64,000 nucleotides of DNA from Prevotella sp. UBA3776. GTDB lineage: Bacteria; Bacteroidota; Bacteroidia; Bacteroidales; Bacteroidaceae. The stretch's first letter is position 1, and every line of letters starts with the position of its first letter. Under the pieces are notes generated by a model that did no database searches, was not told the origin of the DNA, and saw only the letters and a list, made by a program, of their open reading frames with translations. The translations under genes were made by a program, and so were the position numbers. Below, one piece after another: positions 25,459 to 33,035 of the stretch. Location: the NCBI GenBank assembly GCA_002369515.1, contig DFFM01000024.1, positions 9,284 through 73,283 of the forward strand, read 5' to 3'.

Positions 25459-27891
25459 ATGAAAAGACTTTTGACCATTGCGCTGACGGCAGCGATGATG
25501 ATGCCCGCTGCAGCAGCCAAGAAACAACAGCCGGCGCACGGCTACCCCATCAACCCCGTGCCCTTCACCGCAGTGAAAGTGACGCCCGGCACATTCTGGG
25601 GGCAACGCCTTGAGGCCAGCCGAAAGGTGACCATTCCCTTGGCTTTCTCGAAATGCGAGGAGACCGGACGCTACACCAACTTCTCCAACGCTGCCCAGCA
25701 TCTGAAAGACCCCTCGAAGGTGTTCAAGGTGGGCGGACTGTCGTTCGACGACACCGACCCCTACAAGACCATTGAGGGCGCGTCGTACATCCTGCAGACC
25801 TATCCCGACAAACGCCTCGTGGCCTACATCGACTCGGTGCTCGACGTGATTGCCTCGGCACAGGAGCCCGACGGCTATCTCTACACCGCCCGCACACAGA
25901 ATCCGCAGCAGCCCCACGAGTGGGCTGGCGACAAGCGGTGGAGCAAAGAGGAAGACTTGAGCCACGAACTCTACAACCTGGGCCACATGGTGGAGGCCGC
26001 CATTGCCCACTATCAGGCCACGGGCAGCCGCAAGTTCCTCGACATAGCCATCCGCTATGCCGACTGCGTATGCCGCGAGGTGGGCCCCAACCCGGGACAG
26101 GCCTGTGTGGTGCCCGGCCATCAGATTGCCGAGATGGCGCTGGCCAAGCTCTATCTCGTCACCGGCGACAAGAAATATCTCGACGAGGCCAAGTTCTTCC
26201 TCGACTATCGCGGCAAGACCACCATCACACACGACTACTCGCAGGCCCACAAGCCCGTCGTCGAGCAGGATGAGGCCGTGGGTCACGCCGTGCGCGCCGC
26301 CTACATGTACGCCGGCATGGCCGACGTGGCCGCACTCACCGGCGACAAGGACTACATCAAGGCCATCGACGCCATTTGGGACAACATCGTCAGCAAGAAA
26401 CTCTACATCACCGGAGGCATCGGAGCCACCAGCAACGGCGAGGCCTTCGGCAAAAACTACGAACTGCCCAACATGAGCGCCTACTGCGAGACCTGCGCCG
26501 CCATCGGCAACGTCTATGTCAACTACCGCCTGTTCCTGCTCCACGGCGACTCCAAATACTACGACGTGCTGGAGCGCACACTCTACAACGGGCTCATCTC
26601 TGGAGTAAGTCTGCAGGGCGACGGCTTCTTCTATCCCAACCCACTGGAGTCCATGGGCCAGCACCAGCGCCAGGCGTGGTTCGGCTGTGCCTGCTGTCCG
26701 AGCAACATCTGCCGCTTCATCCCCTCGCTGCCCGGCTACATCTATGCCGTCAAGAACAGAAACGTCTATGTCAACCTCTTCCTTTCCAACAAGGGCGAAC
26801 TGACCGTGGGCGGCAAGAAGGTGGCCCTGAGCCAATCGACCGACTATCCCTGGAACGGCGACATCACCGTGACCGTCGATCAGAACGCCGCCGGCCGGTT
26901 CGCCATGAAGATTCGTATTCCCGGCTGGGTACGCAACCAGGTGGTGCCCTCCAACCTCTACCAGTACACCGACGGCAAGCGACTCTCCGCCACCTGCTCT
27001 GTAAACGGCAACAGCGTAGCCGTCACCCCCTCCGCCGATGGCTACCTGACCATCGACCGCCGCTGGAAGAAGGGCGACAAGGTAATGATTCACTTCGACA
27101 TGGAGCCGCGCACCGTCCGTGCCAACAACAAGGTGGAGGCCGACCGCGGCATGGTGAGCATTGAGCGCGGGCCGCTGGTCTATTGTGCCGAGCATCCCGA
27201 CAACAGCTTCGACATCATGGGCGCCCTGATGAATCAGACTCCGCAGTTCGTCCTCGGCAAGGGAGAGATTGCAGGCACCCCGATACAGACACTCACCACC
27301 AGCGCCCAGACGCTCAGTTTCAACAAGCAGGGCAAGCTGGAAACTCAGGACCAGACGCTCACGCTCATTCCCTACTACGCCTGGTGCCATCGTGGCTCGG
27401 GCAAGATGCGCGTGTGGCTGCCGCAGGACCTCAACGCCACCAATCCCTCGCAGCCCGCAACGCTGGCCAGCGAGAGCAAGGTGAGCAGTTCGACGGAAAA
27501 GATGCCGGCCCTCTCAGCCATCAACGACCGACTTGTGCCCAAGGACGAGAACGACCGCTCGGTGCCCTACACCCACTGGTGGCCCAAGAACGGCACCACC
27601 GAATGGCTGGCCTACGAGCTGCCGCAATCGACAACCGTGCAGAGTGCCACCGTCTATTGGTACGACGACGGCCCTTGGGGCGGATGCCGAGTGCCCAAGT
27701 CGTGGCGCATTCTCTATCAGGATCAGCAAGGGCAGTGGCAGCCCGTCAGCGGAGCCGATGGCTACCCCACTGACAAGGGAACTGCCTGCACCGTCAACTT
27801 CGACCCCGTAGTGACCAAGGCCCTGCGGCTCGAAGTAACCCTGCCCGACGACAATTCCGCCGGACTCTTCGAGTGGAAAGTGAACAATTGA
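25459..27891 (+). CDS. GH127-family beta-L-arabinofuranosidase-like glycoside hydrolase (second copy)
   Basis: An 810-residue exported enzyme (signal peptide ending PAAAA). It shares its architecture with the minus-strand GH127 gene. AYCETCAAIGNVYVNYR near residue 345 and WFGCACCPSNICRF near 410 provide the E-x-C and C-x-C-C metal/nucleophile residues of the family. The C-terminal beta-rich module ends GLFEWKVNN. The gene begins 35 nt after the GH43 stop. Two different GH127 enzymes in one locus suggest action on successive beta-L-arabinofuranosyl linkages or on different aglycones; this is inference. Confidence 0.85.
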   Translation: MKRLLTIALTAAMMMPAAAAKKQQPAHGYPINPVPFTAVKVTPGTFWGQRLEASRKVTIPLAFSKCEETGRYTNFSNAAQHLKDPSKVFKVGGLSFDDTDPYKTIEGASYILQTYPDKRLVAYIDSVLDVIASAQEPDGYLYTARTQNPQQPHEWAGDKRWSKEEDLSHELYNLGHMVEAAIAHYQATGSRKFLDIAIRYADCVCREVGPNPGQACVVPGHQIAEMALAKLYLVTGDKKYLDEAKFFLDYRGKTTITHDYSQAHKPVVEQDEAVGHAVRAAYMYAGMADVAALTGDKDYIKAIDAIWDNIVSKKLYITGGIGATSNGEAFGKNYELPNMSAYCETCAAIGNVYVNYRLFLLHGDSKYYDVLERTLYNGLISGVSLQGDGFFYPNPLESMGQHQRQAWFGCACCPSNICRFIPSLPGYIYAVKNRNVYVNLFLSNKGELTVGGKKVALSQSTDYPWNGDITVTVDQNAAGRFAMKIRIPGWVRNQVVPSNLYQYTDGKRLSATCSVNGNSVAVTPSADGYLTIDRRWKKGDKVMIHFDMEPRTVRANNKVEADRGMVSIERGPLVYCAEHPDNSFDIMGALMNQTPQFVLGKGEIAGTPIQTLTTSAQTLSFNKQGKLETQDQTLTLIPYYAWCHRGSGKMRVWLPQDLNATNPSQPATLASESKVSSSTEKMPALSAINDRLVPKDENDRSVPYTHWWPKNGTTEWLAYELPQSTTVQSATVYWYDDGPWGGCRVPKSWRILYQDQQGQWQPVSGADGYPTDKGTACTVNFDPVVTKALRLEVTLPDDNSAGLFEWKVNN

Positions 27892-27893
27892 CA

Positions 27894-28042
27894 AGCCCCC
27901 CTCTCATCCCCCCTGGGGGGGAAGTCCCAAGACCCCTCCGACCCCCTAGTGGAAAGTCTCAACTAGTGGAAAGTCTCAACTAGTGGAAAGTCTCAACTAT
28001 TGGAAAGTCTCTCCCCCCAGGGGGAGTCGGAGGGGGCTCAAC
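27894..28042. repeat. GC-rich palindromic repeat flanking a 17 bp tandem repeat
   Basis: Outer parts (CATCCCCCCTGGGGGGGAAG and CCCCCCAGGGGGAGTCGG) belong to the same dispersed family as 441-540 and 40386-40459. Between them, 27947-28011 holds four copies of a 17 bp unit (TAGTGGAAAGTCTCAAC; last copy shorter with one change). The block fills the gap between the GH127 and GH13 genes, and translation through it gives a false N-terminal extension of the latter. Confidence 0.85.
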
Positions 28043-28054
28043 CATAAACTGCCA

Positions 28055-29869
28055 ATGAAACCATTCTCCCTTCTCTTGGCTGCCGTCATCGCGCTGCCGC
28101 TGTCGGCACAGACCATTACCGGAAAGTTTGAAATCCCGAAAGTGCCCCAATGGGCAGAGAACGCCGTGTTCTACCAGATTTATCCGCAGACCTTCTGCGA
28201 CTCCGACGGCGACGGCATAGGCGATCTGCAGGGAATCATCAGCAAACTCGACTACGTGAAGAGTCTCGGCGTTGACGCCATCTGGTTCAACCCCTTCTTT
28301 GACTCGCCCTTCAAGGATGCCGGCTACGACATCCGCGACTACTACAAGATAGCCCCCCGCTACGGCACCAACGAAGATGCGCGCCGACTCTTTGCCGAGG
28401 CCCACAAGCGCGGCATGCACGTCATCTTCGACTATGTCATCAGCTACACCGCCATCGACAATCCCTGGTTCGTGGAGTCGCAGAAGCAGCAGAAGAACAA
28501 ATACTCCAACTACTACATCTGGACCGAAACCAACTGGGTGGATCCTCCCCGCGAGTTTGCCGGGCAGTTCATCAAGGGATACGGCCAACGCAACGGGCAG
28601 TTCATGCGCAACTTCTACTGGTGCCAGCCCGCGCTCAACTTCGGATTCGCCAACCCCGACCCTGACCAGCCGTGGCAGCTGCCCACCAACCATCCCGACG
28701 TCATGGCCATGCGCGAAGACCTGAAGAACGTGCTGCGTTTCTGGATGGACATGGGGGCCGACGGCTTCCGAGCCGACATGGCGGGCGCCCTGGTCAAGAC
28801 GCGCCGCATGCGCGGCAACGAGCAGTTCTTCAACACCAACGAGAACGAAACCAAACTCTTTTGGCGCGAAATACGCCGACTGCTCGAAAAGGAGTACCCG
28901 CAGGGATTCATGGTGGCCGAATGGTCCTATCCCGCCGACGCGCTCGACGACTGCTTCCACGTTGACTTCTTCCACTGGTTCAACGGCTACAACGACCTTT
29001 TCCAGAAAGAGAGCTGGCGCATACTGAACGGCGTGAGCGAAGGCCACAGCTATTTTGACCGCGAGGGCAAGGGCGACATCACCGCCTTCCTGCGCAGCTA
29101 CATGGACCAGTATGAGAAAACCGTGGGCAAGGGCTACATCAGCCTTCCCCTGGGCAACCACGACAATGCCCGCCTGGGCAACCGCCGCACCGACAAGGAA
29201 CTGGAAATCATCTATGCCTTCGGGTTCACCATGCCCGGTGTGCCTTTCCTCTACTATGGCAACGAGATAGGCATGCGTCAGCTGCCCAACGACTGGCCGC
29301 AGGTGGAAGGGGCCTACCAGCCGCGCAACGGAGCGCGCACACCCATGCAGTGGACCGGCGGCAAGAACCTGGGATTCTCCACGGCCGACGCCCAGCAGCT
29401 CTATCTTCCTGTTGACCCCTCGCCCGATGCCCCCAATGTGGAGGCACAGCAGAAGAACCCAAACTCGCTGCTCAACAAGACGCGCCGCCTGATCGCCCTG
29501 CGCCACAGCGAGCCAGCCCTGGCCAACTATGCCGAGTTTGTGCCCGTCTATCCGCAGGTCTCCTCCACCTCTTCAGTTGTCGGGGATTTCAAATCCCCGA
29601 CAACTGAAGGGAAACCCAACGTGCAGGGGGCTTCACTTTACCCCTTCGTCTATGCCCGCGCAGCCGGCAACGACGTGGTGTTGGTGATGCTCAATCCGCG
29701 GGCCGAGGCATCGGAGGCCACTTTCAACATCAACGTGAAGTTCGGCAAAACCAAACTCCTTGCCGGTGACAGTTTCAAGATTGCCCACAATAACAAGACG
29801 GGCCTCGTGAGCGTTCGGATGCCTGCCACGTCCTATGCCATCGTGAAACTGCTGAATGTGAAGTATTAG
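28055..29869 (+). CDS. GH13-family alpha-amylase-type enzyme, exported
   Basis: A 604-residue enzyme. The ATG at 28055 is chosen because a signal peptide (LLLAAVIALPLSAQ) follows directly and the 24 codons upstream are repeat sequence. The GH13 barrel is complete: VFYQIYPQTFCDSDGDGIGDL, MGADGFRADMAGAL (nucleophile Asp), FMVAEWSYP (acid Glu) and LPLGNHDNARLGNR (third acid), then TPMQWTGGKNLGF. It resembles secreted oligo-1,6-glucosidase/neopullulanase/trehalose-synthase-type members; specificity is unclear. Near residue 512 a 39 bp perfect palindrome lies in frame, adding about 13 residues (SSVVGDFKSPTTE) between barrel and C-terminal beta domain. A strong terminator follows. The starch-type enzyme fits less well with an arabinose substrate and may serve another glycan. 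Confidence 0.88.
   Translation: MKPFSLLLAAVIALPLSAQTITGKFEIPKVPQWAENAVFYQIYPQTFCDSDGDGIGDLQGIISKLDYVKSLGVDAIWFNPFFDSPFKDAGYDIRDYYKIAPRYGTNEDARRLFAEAHKRGMHVIFDYVISYTAIDNPWFVESQKQQKNKYSNYYIWTETNWVDPPREFAGQFIKGYGQRNGQFMRNFYWCQPALNFGFANPDPDQPWQLPTNHPDVMAMREDLKNVLRFWMDMGADGFRADMAGALVKTRRMRGNEQFFNTNENETKLFWREIRRLLEKEYPQGFMVAEWSYPADALDDCFHVDFFHWFNGYNDLFQKESWRILNGVSEGHSYFDREGKGDITAFLRSYMDQYEKTVGKGYISLPLGNHDNARLGNRRTDKELEIIYAFGFTMPGVPFLYYGNEIGMRQLPNDWPQVEGAYQPRNGARTPMQWTGGKNLGFSTADAQQLYLPVDPSPDAPNVEAQQKNPNSLLNKTRRLIALRHSEPALANYAEFVPVYPQVSSTSSVVGDFKSPTTEGKPNVQGASLYPFVYARAAGNDVVLVMLNPRAEASEATFNINVKFGKTKLLAGDSFKIAHNNKTGLVSVRMPATSYAIVKLLNVKY
29571..29609. repeat. Perfect 39 bp palindrome inside the GH13 gene
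   Basis: Arms of 19 bp (CTTCAGTTGTCGGGGATTT and its complement) surround one central base. The length is exactly 13 codons and the reading frame is kept. Confidence 0.9.
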
Positions 29870-29888
29870 GAGAAACGCACCCCAACAT

Positions 29889-29943
29889 AAAGCCCGCCCC
29901 AACCCTTCCGAATGGAGGGTTGGGGCGGGCTTTAGTTTTTTTT
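29889..29943 (+). terminator. Rho-independent terminator after the GH13 gene
   Basis: A perfect 18 bp stem (AAAGCCCGCCCCAACCCT with its complement, 9 nt loop) runs into a T-rich tail. It closes the plus-strand enzyme operon. Confidence 0.92.
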
Positions 29944-29944
29944 G

Positions 29945-30289
29945 TTTTTCCTTTTTAGCGGGCAGCAATACTTAATAACTCAACTTTCGCTTGTCAGGAG
30001 TTATCAGGAATTATTGGAAGTTAGCAGTCTCATTGCTTTTCCCTCCGGCCATCGATCTTTGGTTCCTGAGCAAGTTCGCCTACCCGTAACCTTTGGCTTT
30101 CCCTACGGCCGCCGATTTTCAATTCAGGCTGTGAAGTCATCGGACATTAGTTTTCCATTAGAATGGTATTGTCCGTTAACTCCACGAGCCGGAGGCTCGT
30201 TAACTGCAGCTACGGCGGGGGCTATTATAGCTACTTCAGTTCTTTTGCCACGATCTACCGAATGGATTAGGAAACAGCGCCGCCCCGGC
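29945..30289. repeat. Non-coding stretch with a degenerate direct repeat and a hairpin
   Basis: Two similar segments (TTGCTTTTCCCTCCGGCC near 30030 and TTGGCTTTCCCTACGGCC near 30091) and a hairpin ACGAGCC-GGA-GGCTCGT near 30183-30199 flanked by TTAAC/TAAC. A 120-codon frame runs through but shows no protein-like composition. It lies in a convergent gap and is probably a dispersed repeat remnant. Confidence 0.5.
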
Positions 30290-31318
30290 CTACAACTTGG
30301 CTAGCAGCTGTTGCTTGGCGGTTTCCTGCGTCTCGATCACGCGGTCGCACCACTGGTCGAAGTCGGGGTCTTCCACCTGGCATTCGGGATGGCTGAGCAC
30401 GTAGGCCACGCAGCGGCGCACACCCTCCTCGAAGTTGACGCGAGGGGCGAACTCGGGCACGGCGCGGCGCAACTTCGCACAATCGAACACCACCGTGACG
30501 GCCTTGTCGCCCAGCAGGTTGCCCTCCACGTCGTACTCCTTGGGAGCCACGGCGGCGAGGAATGCCGACGAAACGTAGTAGGGGCGCAGCTCAACGCCGA
30601 GGGCATTGGCCACCGCCTGATAGACTTGGTTCCATGTGACCGATTCGGAAGACATGATTTGGAAGGCCTCGCCGATGGCATGCGGATTGCCCAACAGTCC
30701 GGTGAATCCCACGGCGAAATCCTCGTTCCACGTCATGGTCCAGAGCGAGCTGCCGTCGCCATGCACAAGCACGGGCTTGCCCTCCATCATTCGTTTGAGC
30801 ACCTGCCAGCTGCCTTTGGTGCCGTGCAGGCCAACGGGTACGCTGCGCTCGCAGTAGGTATGGCTCGGGCGGACGATGGTGACGGGGAAGCGCTCTTGGC
30901 GGTAGAGGTGCATGAGGAGCTCCTCGCAGGCTATTTTGTCGCGCGAGTATTGCCAGTGGGGGTTGGCCAGCGTGGTGCCTTCGTCGATGACGTAGTTGCG
31001 GGCGGGTTTGTGGTAGGCCGAGGCCGAACTGATGAAAACGTACTGGCGTGTGCGGTTGCGGAACAGCCGGTAGTCGCGCTCCACCTGTGCGGGCACGAAG
31101 GCGATGAAGTCGCAAACGGCATCGAACTGCTGGTCGGCCAGTTGCAGGGCTACGGCCGCCTCGTCGTTGATGTCGGCTACAATCTGGTTAACGCCTTCGG
31201 GCACTTCGTCGGCACGGTTGCCTCGGTTCAGGAGCCACAGCTCGTGGCCGCTGGTGGCCAACCTGCGGGTGATGGCACTGCTGATGGTGCCCGTCCCGCC
31301 AATGAAAAGTATTCGCAT
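30290..31318 (-). CDS. NAD-dependent epimerase/dehydratase-family protein (extended SDR)
   Basis: A 342-residue cytoplasmic protein. I place the start at the ATG before RILFIGGTGTISSAI, the N-terminal nucleotide-binding motif of extended SDRs; the longer frame adds 34 residues without domain character. YVFISSASAYHK (Ser) and QYSRDKIACE (the YxxxK catalytic pair) are present, and VTIVRPSHTY is the typical substrate-side motif. The substrate is unknown; sugar-nucleotide or plastid CSP41-like relatives are possible. It is monocistronic, transcribed toward the GH13 terminator, with the fimbrial lipoprotein gene ending 71 bp upstream. Confidence 0.85.
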   Translation of the reverse strand: MRILFIGGTGTISSAITRRLATSGHELWLLNRGNRADEVPEGVNQIVADINDEAAVALQLADQQFDAVCDFIAFVPAQVERDYRLFRNRTRQYVFISSASAYHKPARNYVIDEGTTLANPHWQYSRDKIACEELLMHLYRQERFPVTIVRPSHTYCERSVPVGLHGTKGSWQVLKRMMEGKPVLVHGDGSSLWTMTWNEDFAVGFTGLLGNPHAIGEAFQIMSSESVTWNQVYQAVANALGVELRPYYVSSAFLAAVAPKEYDVEGNLLGDKAVTVVFDCAKLRRAVPEFAPRVNFEEGVRRCVAYVLSHPECQVEDPDFDQWCDRVIETQETAKQQLLAKL

Positions 31319-31389
31319 GGATGTTTCTTTGCTTAGTGTTGATATGAATGTCTTTGTCTGGTTTTTGTGAGGGTGGGGCGTTGGGATGG

Positions 31390-32325
31390 TCAGTAGGAGT
31401 AGGTGTTGACCTTCTCCCACTGGTCTTCCACCGTGAGCGTGAAGCCCGAAGCGTCGGTGTCGCTGCCCCTGTCATCGTCTCCGCCACTGCCGGTGAAGAA
31501 GTTGCCGCTGTATTCGGTGATGGTGTTCACGCTGATGGGCACGTCGTCCAGCTGCAGTTCCTTCACCACGTTGTCAGAGGCGTCGAGGGCCGAAATGGTG
31601 AGTTTCAGCTGTCCGCTGGCATCGTGGGGCAGGGTGAATATTTCGAAGGTGGCTCCGCCACCGCGCTTGTCGGCGGCTATGTCGCGATATTCCGTCTGTT
31701 TGGAGTTGACGCAGCCCAGGCCAGTCGCGCCGTCGAGGGTGCTCGAGCCGCCGGTGTAGTAGAACTTCATGCGCTTCACGTTGTCGGGCAAAGCGTCCTT
31801 CACCACAAGCCTCACCATGGCCGTGATGCGGCGGAGCACCAGCTGCTGTTCAAGGTCGGTGGTGGTGCTGAACTCGGTGCTGTAGTAGAACGTGTCGGTG
31901 GTCTTGTTGTTGGGGAAGGTGATTTTGTTCATGTTGGTCGTAGTGGCATTGCCGTCGCAGCTGTGGGCCAACACCACCAGCCGGTAGCTGCCTGCCGGTA
32001 CGGTGAGCGACACTTTGCCGAAACCTGCATCGTCGGCCTTTTGGTTGACCGACTTCACGCGCTCGCCGTCGGGTTTGTAGAGAGCCACGTTGACGCGCGA
32101 GCACACCTCGCCCACGGCGGTTGCCCGCGACTGCTCGTTGATGGTGCTGAAGGGTTCGGGCGCTATCTGCGCCACGGTGAATGTGAGGGTCACCATGTCG
32201 GCCCCCGTTTCTTCGGGTTGCGGTTGGTTGGGTGTGGCCGGTTCGTCGAAGGCTGCTTTCTCGCACGAGGTTGTCAGCAGCAGGGCCATTGCCAGGTTTG
32301 TCAGTAAGAAGGTGATTTTTTTCAT
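31390..32325 (-). CDS. FimB/Mfa2-family fimbrial anchor-type lipoprotein
   Basis: A 311-residue lipoprotein with lipobox LTTSC. Two beta-sandwich halves and the block ITAMVRLVVKDALPDNVKRM near residue 165 are characteristic of the FimB/Mfa2 group (DUF1812), which caps or anchors type V fimbriae in Bacteroidales. SRVNVALYKPDGERV (about 80) and GSYRLVVLAHS (about 110) are the typical N-terminal domain strands. No fimbrillin, tip or second anchor gene is next to it, so it is an orphan: a stand-alone surface protein or a scattered fimbrial part. Confidence 0.8.
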   Translation of the reverse strand: MKKITFLLTNLAMALLLTTSCEKAAFDEPATPNQPQPEETGADMVTLTFTVAQIAPEPFSTINEQSRATAVGEVCSRVNVALYKPDGERVKSVNQKADDAGFGKVSLTVPAGSYRLVVLAHSCDGNATTTNMNKITFPNNKTTDTFYYSTEFSTTTDLEQQLVLRRITAMVRLVVKDALPDNVKRMKFYYTGGSSTLDGATGLGCVNSKQTEYRDIAADKRGGGATFEIFTLPHDASGQLKLTISALDASDNVVKELQLDDVPISVNTITEYSGNFFTGSGGDDDRGSDTDASGFTLTVEDQWEKVNTYSY

Positions 32326-33035
32326 GTGCTATTATGATTATCGGTTGTGTAAAATGAAGTGTAAGACAAAAGTAGCAAAAAAGTAATGAGGGTGGTTTGC
32401 TGCTCCTGAGCTTTTATGAATTATTAACCAAACATTTTCGCTTTAGCCGTCGGCTGCTGCTGATGGTGTGCTCGGCGGGCCGCTCGCCCTTACGGCCGTT
32501 CTTCACCTTGTTGTCGGGAAACGAAACGCCGTGTGGCGTTTTGTGAAGTTATATTTCCCGACGCCACATTCGTAGTCTCAAGGCCTGCTTCGTTTCTTCT
32601 GCAAAAAAGCAATGAGAAGCAAAGCGTTATCATTCTCAGGGATTCCCGTGTAAAGCACGACAATAGAAAAACAAACTCAAGACTACAGAAAATTATCTCC
32701 CGGCAATACGAAATCATTGTCGGGAGATGAAAAAATATTGTCGGGAGATAGTGTCAAATTTTCTAGAGAATTCGGAGCTGTCGTCGGGAGATAAAAAAAC
32801 GCTGCCGGCTGTCGGGAAAACAACGGCCGACATGGCTGCGAAAATGGACGGAAAAAAGCAGGGAAAGCCGCTTGTTTGCGCACACAAACGCAACAAAAAA
32901 CTGCACAAAACGGGGCGTTTGTGCAGGTGAACGGTGCTTTTTGGTTAACTAACCTTAAATAAAGAGGGCGAAAAGAGGAAATTCAGAACAATACAGATAA
33001 CTTTGCAAACAATTTTCTAAAGTTGTTTTAAGAAT
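32326..33035. repeat. Long intergenic region with nested palindromes and ATCTCCCGACAAT-type repeats
   Basis: No gene is supported. 32513-32562 is a nested inverted repeat (GTCGGGAAA ... TTTCCCGAC outside, AAACGCC/GGCGTTT inside). From 32697 the word ATCTCCCG(A/G)CAAT occurs once forward and three times in related reverse form (ATTGTCGGGAGAT and variants) up to 32800; 32697-32729 can fold back. The associated AAATTTTCTAGA motif also occurs at 45910, and a variant (AAATTTTCTGGAGAAT) near 56517. The right end carries the promoter of the FadL-type gene. Confidence 0.6.
32998..33005 (+). promoter_or_regulatory. -7 promoter box (TAACTTTG) of the FadL-type gene
   Basis: TAACTTTG matches TAnnTTTG and lies about 30 nt upstream of the ATG at 33036. 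The short leader AAC-TTT ... AAAGTT could form a small hairpin. Confidence 0.6.

Noticed and set aside
27983-28054. 24-codon N-terminal extension of the GH13 protein
   Set aside because: Encoded by the 17 bp and GC-rich repeats; the signal peptide begins at the ATG at 28055.
29942-30304. 120-codon ORF between the GH13 gene and the SDR gene
   Set aside because: No start context, covers internal repeats and a hairpin, and converges into the SDR gene end; more likely repeat remnant.
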